Assembly: GCA_963693365.1 (NCBI GenBank)
Contig: CAVNZM010000006.1
Location: 4,836,001 to 4,900,000 of the forward strand
DNA: 64,000 bases
Source: Amoebidium appalachense
Lineage: Eukaryota; Ichthyosporea
Reading direction: 5' to 3'
Shown: one piece after another, positions 1 to 12,876 of the stretch
Position numbering within the stretch: position 1 is the stretch's first letter
Layout: the number at the start of each line of letters is the position of its first letter
The notes under the pieces: generated by a model
The model's database searches: none
The model's input: the letters and a program-made list of their open reading frames with translations, nothing else
What the model was told of the DNA's origin: nothing
Position numbers and translations under genes: made by a program

Positions 1-1021
1 TGCATGCATAAACAGAATTTTGTTGACATATTCATTAGGATAAATGATGGTCCGGCGAAAATACCACAATATGGATGGTTGTGATTGGCGGAAGGTCATT
101 GATGTTATTGAATAGTCAGGTTCAAAGAAGTGAATGTATACATGCATATACATCGTCTTAGCATGTCTTACCATGGTAGCAATAGCAAAAAACAAAAAAA
201 TGATAAAAATAATTTATTTGCATGAAATTTGTCGCTTGTTTTAATGATGTATTGAAATTAGTATCTGGACTTGAAATATCCATAGTTAATAGATTATAGA
301 GACTAATAGAGAGAGATACTTATTTGTTAAATATCATGCATACGAGTAATCCACGTACCGTTCGCAGGGCTATGAAGGCAAACGTAGCGGATTGCAGGCT
401 TCGCGGTCCCGCGGACCTTGTGATCATAATTTATTCATATACCTGCATAACTCATCGCATATATCTGGAGAATTTTTAACACTAGTAATGAATACCTAAG
501 AAAAATTCTGCTAAAAGTACTTTTTGAGGTCTCCATGGGGAAAACATTCACTAGCTCCAGAATGCATAGAAAATTGCGTATGCCCATCATGGCACCTACC
601 CTCCTTACAAATAGTTGAACTTGTAGAGCACTTCTTGGATTGGAATCGTCGGGTGCCTATGTCGCAAACTTTCATGACCCTGTCGGACTACTAAAATAAT
701 CGAACATAACTCGATTTAACGGGTTTATGCATAACGGATACTCTAAATTTTACAAGGAAAAGTTTTCATTTGATCACAAATTTACATATACATATAATCG
801 CAGTTTCCTACCCTGCACAAGTCCGCGTGTTAATAACCAATAAGGGCAGGAAAACAAAGAGCAACCAATAGGAACAGCGATAGGTCATGGCTTTTTGTAT
901 CGACCAATCATATCAAAGCAATTTAAAGACATATAAGGGGCACTTCTGAAAATTTTTGTCAGATTTCGCCTTGAACACGTGGAAAGGTTCGACACCCGCT
1001 GATTTTCTCCCTTTCCTCCCG

Positions 1022-1057
<36 letters not shown>

Positions 1058-2340
1058 TTTCCCCCACCCTTCCCCATGTAAGATATGTTGTTATTGCATG
1101 TGAAATGTGATTTTATTTTGTGTTGTACGAACAGTTTATTGAGTACGTATTCAATCAATGTGCGTATGGTTGCTTTGCCTTCTAATCGACAACTGTATGT
1201 ACGCCTGAGGCTTCTTCCGTTTCTTTTGTGCCATGTAAAATAAGGTATTTTTCACACGCTCTAAAACGGCGCCACCCAAGTAAATGTACCTAGTATATGA
1301 AATATTCAGCCTAAATAATATATGTGCTAAATGGTTTCAACTTCTGTACCTCCTCCCCCCTGGCATACCTGTTACAGAAGAAATAAAGCAGAAAGAAGGA
1401 AAGCAGAATCCAACGTTTAAACCCAACCACACGTGTTATTGTTCAGAAATCTGCGTTCTCCCTCTCCCCCGTCATCTTGTCTTTGAATATGCCCTTTGTT
1501 TTCTCCTCTGTTTCCTTTTTTTCTCCACTTTTCTGCCTTCTTTTACACAACTTATGCAAACGAAAATGGTTCTTCTTTTTACTTATTCTAGGCCTTTGCT
1601 GGTATGAAATTAGCACGCCCGCAAACATTCGCTCAGAAAGCCTTTACGTTCCAAACCTTATGAAGACAAAAACCTGTTGTCCCTTCTTATACTTTTTTTG
1701 TGTTCAACTCTATTCCTGTTGGGTCACATTTGACCGTTTCGCTCAGCTGCAGGCCTCCCTGTGTTGTGCACAAACACGACGGCACAAGAGTGCCCTTGTG
1801 CTGTTTTTCCCACTTTACTTACCTCCTTCTCCCATTTTCTCTCCGTCTTCACATCTTCGTCCACACCCCTGGATTCCTTTTTCACTAACCCCACTAGCAC
1901 TTTTATGGCAGGAATTTATTTGAACCCTTCCCTCCTCCCTAGCTTTCTCGCTTTCTCACTCCTCCCTCACCCCCTTCGTCCTCCTTCCATTCGGTCCTCC
2001 CGTCCCTCGTCTCTCCCTGCCTCAATTCCCCGTCCCTTCCTCATTCCGTTTCTCACTCCCTTTCCCACCACCCTTTCCCGAGCCCCCCGGGCCCCTCCCC
2101 TTCCCCTCCTAATCTACTCTCCCTCCCCACTATCTCCATTCATGTTCTGCAACAACCACTTTCTCTCCCATAGGCTCTCTTTTATCTATTAACTCTTTTT
2201 AATTGACTCTTTCCTTCCTACGTCCATTCAGTAGTGTTTTCTCATCCCGTCTTGCTCCTACCTCCCATGAACACCCCCACGGTCACCATCTCACTCACTG
2301 ATTCACTGGTGGATAACTAGCAAAACTCACTCGCTGCCCT
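1..2340. other. Intergenic region, no gene recognised
   Basis: No open frame here resembles a known protein, and no tRNA or rRNA is visible. The first 1 kb is ordinary mixed-composition sequence. A C-run sits at about 1021-1057, and 1.4-2.3 kb is pyrimidine-rich, leading into the C-runs just before the cytochrome b5 reductase start. A 5' UTR exon or promoter for that gene may lie in the last few hundred bases, but no TATA box stands out. Confidence 0.6.
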
Positions 2341-2348
2341 CCTCCCCC

Positions 2349-2383
<35 letters not shown>

Positions 2384-2414
2384 CGTCCTCCACCCCCCTT
2401 CTCCCCCCAACCCC

Positions 2415-2449
<35 letters not shown>

Positions 2450-2456
2450 CAGCACC

Positions 2457-2556
2457 ATGCTGTCCAGCAGATTCCAGCGTGTGGCTGCCGGCCTTGTTGC
2501 CGGGGGCAGTGCCCTCTACATGGCCCGTTCCTTCAAGAACCAAACCGCTATGGTAC

Positions 2557-2593
<37 letters not shown>

Positions 2594-3012
2594 ACACACA
2601 CACACCCTTCATCCCCTTCCTCCCTCCCCCCCCCCCCCCCCCCCTACCCCCCCCTCCTCCCCCCCCCCTCTCCCCCTCCACCCTTTCTCTCAAGCCCCTC
2701 CCTCCCTCTCCAACCCACCACAGCCCTTCCTCCCCTGCCTTCGTCGGCGCCCCCTCCCCCCCCCCCCTCCACCCCCTCTCTCCTCCCGTCCCCCCCCCCC
2801 CCCCCCTCCGCTCTCTCCCACTCTCCTCCCCCCCCCCCCCTTCAGTCTTCCCCTTACCCCTTTTATGGTAATGCCCTGTATGTTTTTTATTTTTCGTGTG
2901 CTCTTATTCGTCACTCCCCCCACCCCCCCCCCTCCCCCCTCCCCCCTCCGGTTTTTTTATATCCACCCTGGTCCACCATCACTCGCTCTTGCTCACCATT
3001 CTCTCTTGTACA

Positions 3013-3044
<32 letters not shown>

Positions 3045-3498
3045 CCCCCGCCCCCCCCCCCTTCCCCGCTCCCCTCTTCCAAATGAGCCCCTGACAACCT
3101 CCTGACGATGTCCTCACACTCCCTAATACTCCGATATATCCTTCCTTTTTTTGCCCACCAACACCCCAGACCCCCCATACTTCACACAGCCCCTACACCC
3201 CATACACCCTACACCCGTACTTTTGCCTTTACCGTGCTGGTGCACTCAGTATGCTGCTTTTCTACGACTTCTCGCCCCCTCTCCCCCTCCCCCCCCCCCC
3301 CCCCCCCCTCCCCCCCCCCCCCCCCCACACACACGCACCAGAAAAAGAAAAGGGAATGTGCGCGTACACACACGCGCGCACACACACACACACCACCACC
3401 ACCATCTAAGTGGCCACACTCGTAACACATATTCCCTATATACTGCTGCGTTTCATTTTTGGCACATTGCTTTACTGCTTACCGAAGGTAACTCTCCC

Positions 3499-3546
<48 letters not shown>

Positions 3547-4465
3547 CTCGCTCTCGCACTCTCTATATCTCTTGCTCTCTCTCCCCCCCCCCCCCCCTTC
3601 TCTCTCTCTCCTCCCCCTCCTCCTCCTCTCTCCTTCTCCCTCTCTTTCCCCTCCCCCTCCCGCTCCCCCCCCCCCCCCCCCCCCCCAAACACGCACACAC
3701 ACGCACACGCACACACACACACACACACACCCACACACCCCTACTCTTTTAGGCCAAGTCCGATGCACCAGCCCCTGCCGGTGGTCTTGATCCCACCCAG
3801 TTCAAGCCCTTCGAAGTTTCCGAAATCCAGGTAAAAAAAATGAGAACAACCCCCTCCCCCCCCCCCCCCCCCCCCCCCCCCTCCCTCCCTCCCCCCTCCC
3901 CACCTTCCCCCCCCCCCCCCCCCCCCCCTTTCTGCCTGGTTCACCCTCCCCTCTCCCCCCCTCTCACCTCCACTGCACTTTTCGTTTGCAAATCTTCCCG
4001 TGTTTTTTCCGTTCGTGAATGTGTTCTTCGTGTTCGCGAAAAACACATTCAGGCATCCCCCCCCCCCCCCTCCTCTACACACACACACACAGCACACAGA
4101 TACACAGATACACAGATACACAGATAGAGATGGTTGGAGTATATTCAAGTAGGCTTAAGGCTGTGCGTGTGTGTTGGGCAAGGGAAGAGATGGTGGTAGA
4201 CAGGGTAGAGGAAGTGGGAGGGGAGGAGAGCTGTTTTTATTTTATTTTTTTTATTTTATTTTATTTATTTTTTTTTTTTTTGGGGGGGGGGGGGGGGGGG
4301 ATGCCCGACTCTGGCGACATCTTGCTGTGACCACCTTATGCACATCGCTCAAAGTGACGCGCGCGCACACACACACACACATTTACATCCACACTCGCGC
4401 ACACACACCCACACACACACACACATTCACCCTCACGCACTCATACACATTCACACTAACCCATT

Positions 4466-4513
<48 letters not shown>

Positions 4514-4585
4514 CTGACCCACGACACCAAGCTGTATCGGTTCAGGCTCGATACCCCCGACACCCCTCTGGGTATCACCGTGGCC

Positions 4586-4632
<47 letters not shown>

Positions 4633-4732
4633 CGCAGGTGCCCTGTGCCTACGTGCCGTGCTTGTCTGCGTGCATGTGTGTGTGTTTGTGTGTATGTGTG
4701 CATGTGAGTAGATGTGGTGTTTGTAACACACG

Positions 4733-4767
<35 letters not shown>

Positions 4768-5718
4768 GTTCGCAGGTGCCCTGTGCCTACGTGCTTGTCT
4801 GCGTGCATGTGTGTGTGTGCGTGTGTGCACCTGGACAAAAGGTTTTTTTATATTTTTTTTTTCATTGCCTGCCGTCATCGTGGTGTATTTTCAACCTCCA
4901 ATAACATTCCAACTTACAGCCGTGTGTCCAACCCCCCCCCCCCCCCCCCTCCCCCCCCCCCCAAGCTATCCCCCACTCTCTCTACGTACACACACACGTA
5001 CAACCACGTACACGTACACAGCTGCCTGCTGACCATGACCCCTGGGCCTGACGGCAAGCCCGCCATCCGTCCCTACACCCCCACAACTGGCCCGGAGGTG
5101 AAGGGCCACTTCGATCTGGGTTGGTGCATCTACCCCCCCCCCCCCCCCCCCCCTCCCCCCTCCCCCTCCACATTTACAAGAACCCCCTCCCCCCCTCCCC
5201 GACCCCTATCTCTCCTGTTGATGACTTGCCCCCCTCCTCCTTTTCCTCTTCTTTCGAGGATGGGCTCTACTCAAATTGTTCTGTTCTTTTAGATAGGCTC
5301 TTTGCACTCTGTGGCATATTCTAGCCCCCCTCCCCCCCCCCCCACCCCCCCCAGACCCCCCTCGCATTCTAACCCATTTCCGCCTTCCCTCGCCCCCTGG
5401 CTTTACCTAAGTTGCACACATTGTGTGGTTGGCGTTTACAGGCATGCAATGTCGGGGAACACACAGGGAGGGTGGTTAGACTGTCTAAATAGACGAAGAC
5501 AAAAAAAAAAAAAAAAGAAGACTGAAACACTTCCGGCACTTCCTTCCACTTCTCGTCCCGTTCCCCATCTAATCAGCTTTTAAACACACACACACACACT
5601 TGCACACACACGCGCACACACACGCACACACAGTCATCAAGACCTATCCCAACGGTGTTGCCTCTGGATATTTCGACAAGTTGAAGCCCGGTGACAAGGT
5701 CAACATGAAGGTGGGTGT

Positions 5719-5750
<32 letters not shown>

Positions 5751-5886
5751 ACTCTATCCCGATCCCCCCCCCCCCCCCCCCCCCCCCCCCTCCCCCCTAC
5801 CAGCCCCTACACCTCTCCCCCCCCCCTCCCCCCCCCCCCCCCCCCCCTCCCTCCCTCTCTCTCTCCCTCTCTCTCCCTCCCTCCCC

Positions 5887-5964
<78 letters not shown>

Positions 5965-6020
5965 CCCCTTCTCTCTCGTTCTCTCCCTCCCTCCCTCTCT
6001 CTCTCCCTCTCCCCCTCTCT

Positions 6021-6058
<38 letters not shown>

Positions 6059-6207
6059 ACCACCACCACCACCACCATCCACCCCCTCTCTCCCCCTGCT
6101 CCTTTCCCCAAACAATTCCCGCGCCTTTTTTCTTTCTCAGCCGGCTAGTTTTTTGGGTTGCCTGGTAAGTTTTGAAATGAAGCTCTCGTCTCTGATTTGT
6201 CTGCCAC

Positions 6208-6256
<49 letters not shown>

Positions 6257-6449
6257 CATCTCCTCTCCCTTCCCCCCCCTTCCCCTCCTCCTTCCCCTCC
6301 CATTTTCTCTGCACACTCAACAGGTCTTAACCAGCTCTGCACATCGTTAGTCACAATCTTCTCTCATATATGAGAGAATGATCGTATTGATACGATTTGT
6401 CTAATATCTGAGGATTCTGCAGCATCCCTAAGACCCCCCTCCCCCCTCC

Positions 6450-6499
<50 letters not shown>

Positions 6500-7673
6500 T
6501 TTTTTTTTTTTTTTTTTGGCGCCTGTTGTTTTGCTTGGCATTTGTTTTTCTGGTTGATTACCTGTAATCTTTGCTTATTTATGTGTGTGTGTGTGTGTGT
6601 ATGTATGTTGTGCGGGGTTGCACACACCGGTGTCTACTTTTCTTCCTACTGTTTTTCTCTCCACACACTTCATCTGTCCACTTCTGCATACCCCCTCTCA
6701 TAGCTATAGACACACTTCACACATTGCGTTACGCGCACGCATGCACACACCGCTCTGTTGGCGACAGCTCTCTTGGAACCCATGCGGCATGTTACCCGCC
6801 GGCGTAACATAACTCGGACTATCGGTTTGGCTTTTTTCAAGCCCAAAGCAATGGGTGATACCATATTTCCGGCTGACATCCGGGGGCATAGCTTTCCTTT
6901 CGAAGACGTTAAAGTTCCGCCCTAGTAAGCGTGTTCCTACCCTGCGGCGTGGGTCAAATCTCATATTTTCCCCTCTGATTGCGAATTCTGCAGCCTTCGG
7001 GACTTAATTCTTTTCAGCTGGTGTAGTATGTTAGCCAGGGAAGTATCGACTTAGGTAGCGACGGGGGAGCTTCCTAGAAGTCCCGTCTCCTGAGTTCCTA
7101 TCTATATTTTTCTTGCTTCTGCTTACTGCTGCAACTTTAAACCCCGGCCTTTCCCACTGCCCTTGCCTGCGTAAGCAACCCTGCTCGTCTCTGATCAAGA
7201 CGGGTGACCTACCCATGTTCAAGTGAAACAGTATCTGAGTTGGGTTTCGTTAACGAGGTGAATAGGTCGAAACTCGGGTATTGTGGATGACGTGGCCCCG
7301 CCCTGAGGATGGGCTCTGCTTATTATGCATACTCTTTATGTATGGCTTGCATTCTGCATCGTGTTATCCGTTTGTTCTTGTGTACTTCGTACTTTATGAC
7401 GCATTCAAACCCCCCCCCCCCCCCCCCCTGGCCAAAAAAAAAACAAAAAAAACACGTTGTTGTTGTTTTTACCAGCACCAAGAGGCTGGTGTGGTGGGAA
7501 AAGCAATGTGGGAAGGGAGGGAGAAGGTTATGTGGGGTGGGCCTTTTGGGGGTACAACGTGAACGAGTTCAGAGTACCCCCCATGCACAACACCCTCCTT
7601 TGTTACTTCGAAGCGTCCCTCCCCCCCCCCCCCCCCCCCCTTTTTTTTCCCCCTTCTTTTTCTTTTTCTTTTT

Positions 7674-7741
<68 letters not shown>

Positions 7742-9028
7742 GGAGGTGACGAAAATTTATCTCGACCATCACATGCCCAAACCGAAAAAGAACTAAAGCG
7801 ATACAAAAAAGAGAAAAGAACAAGAAAGACACGATGACCCACGTGCATCATCCCACCCAGGGCCCCATTGTCAAGCTTCCCGTGACGCCCAACATGAAGA
7901 AGGAGATCGGCATGATTGCTGGCGGCACGGGCATCACCCCCATGTACCAGGTCATCCACGAGGTACGGTACTAAATGCTAGTGGGTGATTGGTTGGCTTG
8001 GTTCAATAGTTTTAGCTAATTGGGTGGATTGGTTCCATAGTTGTAGTTGATTGGGTGGCGGTGGATTGGTTCATGGTTATTTATAATTGGTCATCCACGA
8101 GGTACCGCACTAATTATTACTGGGTCTTTCCGTTCCTGAAAGGCATTTTGGGATCGCTAACCTCATAGGGTGATTGGGTAACTTTAATGTTAGATCATTT
8201 AAACGGGAATAGCAGAATTAGGATTGGTCAAAAAGTTTATGGCTTATCAGAACCGTAATCAAAGCCCAGAAGCTCCTCATCGATTTCTCAAATTCAATTC
8301 AATTCAAGACACCGCGAACCAATCACAGATCCGCAATAACTGAGCAATGGGTTAACGTTAAAAACAGCCAACTATCTGATCCCGTTAGCAAAACCACAAT
8401 ATTTTGACTCTGAGAAACGGAAAGATCCACTGGTCATTTCTGATCCGTGGCTTTGGTTCATAATGTTTTATGATTAGTCATTCACGAGGTACGGTACTAT
8501 GGGGTGGTAACGCACGTATCCGCCGGTGGCGACATGGGCACCAGCTGGCACCGGGCCGGCGGTCCAAGCTTTCCTGTTGTCTGATTGGTTGGCTCGATCG
8601 ATCTGAGCCACTGCGCCAAATCCCAAAATCGTTGCGAAGGCAGCGAAGCGGTAATAATGTATGAAAAATATATAATATTTATGAATGGATGTTATGAAAT
8701 AAGAATATAGAGCAAATATATATGATAATAAATATGATTATTATATAGTTGTACATACATACATATAGATTTATGCCACTTACAGGCAGCGCCATGGCTG
8801 CTATGCTGCGTCGTGGCGCCACCGGCGGATACGTCCGTTTCCACCCCATAATTAGTTGGTTCCTGGTAATAGCTGATCGGGTAAGTTGATTTTGAGCGAA
8901 CTTGAAAATGTGGTCATCCACAAACTTACTAATTCCCCAGAGATATCTGATTGGGTGGCTTCGTTGTAATATGCAGTAGCTGTCGAAAGTTTGCATTCGT
9001 ATGTACTGAATAACGTCTAACCCCCTTC

Positions 9029-9084
<56 letters not shown>

Positions 9085-9270
9085 ACACACCCACACCCAC
9101 CCACCCACCCACCCACCTATCCCTTACCGTCACCACAACCACAACCACCACCCACCCATATCTCCTCATGGCGTTCACATCCGCTGCCCTATGCACACAC
9201 ATATTCTTCTCCCTTACTGCCACCCCCCCTCTTCTCTAACACCCCTCCCCCTCCCCCTCCCCCTCCTCCT

Positions 9271-9312
<42 letters not shown>

Positions 9313-10458
9313 AGCTCCTCCGTCACCCTGAGAACAAGACCAAGATCACGCTTGTGTTCTGCAACAAGACAAGCAGCGACATTATGCTTAAGAATGAGCT
9401 TGACTCTCTGGCCAGCAAGCACCCCGATACATTCAAGATCCACTATGTCATTGATAAGGTCGGTGGATTGCGCACCGTGTCCATATGTGCAAAAGTCACA
9501 CATGCCATGCACACACACATAGATGCAAGCATGCACAGACCAAAGCATATATGTACACACATGCGTGGACATGGCCACACACATGCACGCACGCACGCAC
9601 GCACGCACTCACACTCACAGACACACACACACACACTCACTCACTCACTCACACTCACAGACACACACACACGCACACACTCACTCACACACACTTGCTC
9701 TCTTCAATGACTCCCTCGTTACACACACACACACACACTTGCTCTCTTCAATGACTCCCTCGTTTAAACTAAGGAGCGCACTTGTGTGGACGCACACACA
9801 CACACATACATACAAGCCCGTACATGCCCCCCTCCCCCCCTCCCCCCCTTCTACCCCCGGGCCCTGCTCCTCCCCTACATTTCTGTAGGGGCTCCGTGGG
9901 GATGTGTGGGTGTAAAACCCGAAAAAGAAAAGCATGGTGTGGGTGGTTCGTTGGTGGGAGGATGGATGGGGCTGGTGGGCTTCATCCACACTCCCCCTAC
10001 TTTCCCAACATCCTTAATCAAGTTGCACACAAGTTTCTTGCGAAAAGAAAAAAGAGTAGAGAGAGAGATTGGGGGGGGGGGGGGGGGGAGGGGGAGGGGG
10101 GGCACACGAACACGTACAACACGTGGATACGTTGAATCGGCGATTGTATATTTTTTTTAACTTCTGTTAATTTATATTTATATACGTGGTTGCTCGGTTA
10201 TTAATGTTTATCTGTTGTAAGCCACATTTATTTCAAATATTTAGTTATAAGCTTATATAGCAATTTATATGTCATCTATCCCTTTCACCGCACAGGAGGA
10301 GCCCGGCTGGAAGCACGGTGTCGGCTACCTCAATGCTGACGTCATCAAGGCCAACATGCCCAAGCCCTCCGACGACAACCTCATCTTTGTCTGCGGGTGT
10401 GTTATTTTATTTTATTTTTATTTTTATTTATTTATTTGTTATTTCATTTTACATTATA

Positions 10459-10501
<43 letters not shown>

Positions 10502-10891
10502 CCCGCCCCCCTGCTCGCCTGCCCACTGGAACACACTCAAACACCTGCCCATCCCGCCCGCAACCAACCATCACCACCACCACCACCACCCTCTGTGTGT
10601 GTGTGCTTTCGTTTTTGCAAGCTCTGCAATGTGCTGTATGTGGTGAATGTGTACTCGGTACCCCGTAAGGCATTATAACCTCCTCCTCCCCCCTTCCCCC
10701 CCTCCCCCGCTCAAAACACACACACACACACATCTTCCTCTTTGTATAGAGAATATCGCTCGTATCCTCTCCTATGCATGTCTCTCTCATCCCGTCGTCT
10801 CACCCCGACCGTCACAACCAGCCTACCAACCCGCCAGACCCCTCATCCATCCACCCACCCAATATACCCCCCCCCCCCCCCCCCCCCCCCA

Positions 10892-10922
<31 letters not shown>

Positions 10923-11011
10923 TGCACACACACGCACACACACAGTCTTCTTTTGTGTGAATGTGTCTGGTCATGCATCACATTGATCAAAAACTGCAAA
11001 GCCCCCCCCCT

Positions 11012-11046
<35 letters not shown>

Positions 11047-11060
11047 CCAAAAAAAAAAAA

Positions 11061-11091
<31 letters not shown>

Positions 11092-11136
11092 GGTTGAAGC
11101 ATTAACGCACTCTAACCAATCTACCCCCCTCCGCCA

Positions 11137-11176
<40 letters not shown>

Positions 11177-11562
11177 CCCCCGGCATGATGAATGTGGTGT
11201 CTGGCAATAAGAAGGGTCCCACCGACCAGGTACGATCTCCTCTTCACTCCCCCCCTCTATATTTTTCTTGCTTCTGCTTACTGCTGCAACTTTAACCCCC
11301 GGCCTTTCCCACTGCCCTTGCCTGCATAAGCAACCCTGCTCGTCTCTGATCAAGACGGGTGACCTACTCATGTTCAAGTGAAACAGTATCTGAGTTGGGT
11401 TTCGTTAACGAGGGGAATAGGTCGAAACTCGGGTACTGTGGATGACGTGGGCCCCCCCTGAGGATGGGCTCTGCTTATTATGCATACTCTTTATGTATGG
11501 CTTGCATTCTGCATCGTGTTATCCGTTTGTTCTTGTGTACTTCGTACTTTTTGACGCATTCA

Positions 11563-11598
<36 letters not shown>

Positions 11599-11671
11599 AC
11601 GCAGCGCCCTCCAGAGGCCGGCCGCACAGACATGACACAAAAACACACACATTACATACACACACTCTTCT

Positions 11672-11705
<34 letters not shown>

Positions 11706-11781
11706 CCCGAAAGACACACACACACACACACACAGACATCCCTCCCCGGAAATGTCTTCATATTGCATATTTTCGTGTAGG

Positions 11782-11821
<40 letters not shown>

Positions 11822-11891
11822 CGTGTTCTTGGTTCTTGGTTAGCAATACGTTCATATGCTTGTCTCGTTCTGTTCATGGCACCTGCCCCCC

Positions 11892-11936
<45 letters not shown>

Positions 11937-12213
11937 AGCCCCCACCACCACCACCACCACCACCCACCCATCCGCCGCCGCCGCCAAAAACCCCCACCAT
12001 CACCACACACTGAAGCACCAGCCCACCACAACTAACAAATGAATTAGCACCAATACACTTGCAGTAGTTAAGCCGTATGTAGTATCAAGACATACACCAT
12101 GTTGCTGTGTGAGGCATTACGTGTTGCGAGGGGAACAGAGCAGTGGTTTTGTTAAGACTAACGGCTATTTTCCAAACCTCCAACCCTCCCCATTCCTCTC
12201 TCCCCCCTCTTCT

Positions 12214-12244
<31 letters not shown>

Positions 12245-12328
12245 TCTCTCTCCCCATCATCCCCCCTCCACCTTTTCTGCCTCTTGCCGAGAATGTCCTT
12301 TGCATCCACCTGTTGTGCACAACACACG

Positions 12329-12374
<46 letters not shown>

Positions 12375-12436
12375 GACCACTCGTCGGTGCACTTGCCGAT
12401 CTCGGCTACACCCCGAGGCAAGTGTTCAAGTTCTAA
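2457..12436 (+). CDS. NADH-cytochrome b5 reductase (Mcr1/CYB5R type), 10 exons
   Basis: FAD/NADH flavoenzyme that passes electrons from NADH to cytochrome b5. Exons: 2457-2552, 3753-3830, 4511-4587, 5022-5119, 5634-5710, 7861-7962, 9315-9458, 10296-10396, 11175-11229, 12374-12436. All junctions are GT-AG and phases agree, giving 296 aa, close to the family's ~300. Residues 1-32 carry an Arg-rich start and a short hydrophobic stretch (about 9-22), as in outer-mitochondrial-membrane Mcr1. The FAD motif RPYTP is at 100-104, the NADH-binding [12 protein letters not shown] at 159-170, and CGPPGM at 257-262. The C-terminus ends in VFKF, like the usual VY/FKF. The ATG follows a (CA)n tract ending in CAG, so a 5' UTR intron is possible. 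Many introns end in (CA)nG and several donors begin a (GT)n tract. Introns 5 and 9 hold retroelement copies. A candidate AATAAA is at 12719-12724. Mitochondrial rather than ER location is inferred. Confidence 0.93.
5748..7428 (+). mobile_element. 5'-truncated retroelement copy A1
   Basis: Begins with the same C-rich words that directly follow the reverse-transcriptase stop at 20131 (ACTCTATCCCG, then CTACCAGCCCCTACACCTC). It then follows the 3' part of the 17.8-22.4 kb element almost base for base: the poly-T block, the ACTCAACAGGTCTTAACCAG segment, (CT)n, and the GCGTTACGCGCACGCATG segment. It ends CGCATTCAAA plus about 19 C (7410-7428). It carries no reverse transcriptase. Loss of the 5' part with a shared 3' end is the usual mark of incomplete target-primed reverse transcription. 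Confidence 0.85.
7183..7281 (+). other. Conserved two-helix RNA-like core (copy A1)
   Basis: Helix 1: 7183-7191 pairs with 7197-7205 around the loop TGATC. Helix 2: 7231-7241 pairs with 7271-7281, enclosing 29 nt with a small TCG/CGA hairpin and the conserved word GGTCGA. The same layout recurs in every copy long enough to contain it, in sequences that have diverged. See the first finding. Confidence 0.65.
11256..11596 (+). mobile_element. 5'-truncated retroelement copy A2
   Basis: About 310 bp almost identical to 7101-7410 and 22081-22392, beginning at TCTATATTTTTCTTGC and ending CGCATTCAAA plus about 30 C. It sits in intron 9 of the reductase, starting 26 bp after the donor and in sense orientation. 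Only the 3' end of the element is kept. It contains the helix pairs 11338-11346/11352-11360 and 11386-11396/11426-11436. Confidence 0.85.
11338..11436 (+). other. Conserved two-helix RNA-like core (copy A2)
   Basis: Helix 1 is 11338-11346 with 11352-11360. Helix 2 is 11386-11396 with 11426-11436; all 11 positions pair, two of them as G-T (wobble). Confidence 0.65.
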
Positions 12437-12834
12437 AAATGCGCGACATTTTCATTATCATTAAAATTCTATGAGTGATAATTTACCACAATACATATAT
12501 CTTCTCACACATGTATGCAATATACATACGTATGCACTGCTAATAGACATAAAAATGTTGTATTTTGGCGGAGTATTTATAAGAGGTTTCTGTATTGTGG
12601 TGCTGCTGCTACATAATGTGCAAGGAGTGAGTTGGTGTTGTTATAGCATGAAGTGCGAGCAGTGCTACTAAATATAGCCATATGCCTGGTGCTTACCGTG
12701 GAGTACTATATAGTAAACAATAAACGTGAACATCGCATTTTTTGGGTAACAACAAATGGACGGAATTTCTTGGAGGCACTGAGGTTGTGACAAAATCGAA
12801 TCCCCCCCTCCCCCCTCCTCCCCCCATCCCCCCC

Positions 12835-12876
<42 letters not shown>

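Larger units (their letters stand above)
5711..7860 (+). other. Intron 5 of the reductase, mostly retroelement
   Basis: This 2.15 kb intron is largely filled by a sense-oriented copy of the poly(C)-ended repeat (about 5748-7428). After it come a poly-C run (about 7620-7640), a poly-T run and a ~36-base G-run (about 7704-7740). The acceptor is CCCACCCAG at 7860. Confidence 0.8.

Noticed and set aside
2457-3086. Long proline-, glycine- or serine-rich open frames on both strands (also at 3.1-4.1, 5.6-6.3, 20.0-21.2, 40.5-41.6 and 46-47.9 kb)
   Set aside because: They are translations of C/G runs and (CT)n tracts inside introns or intergenic DNA; homopolymers lack stop codons in all frames.
7231-7310. 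Hammerhead ribozyme in the repeat core (CTGAGGA at 7303-7309 and CGAAAC at 7269-7274)
   Set aside because: The two core words are in the wrong order and no stem II joins them; CTGANGA must precede GAAA. A covariance search could still test permuted forms.
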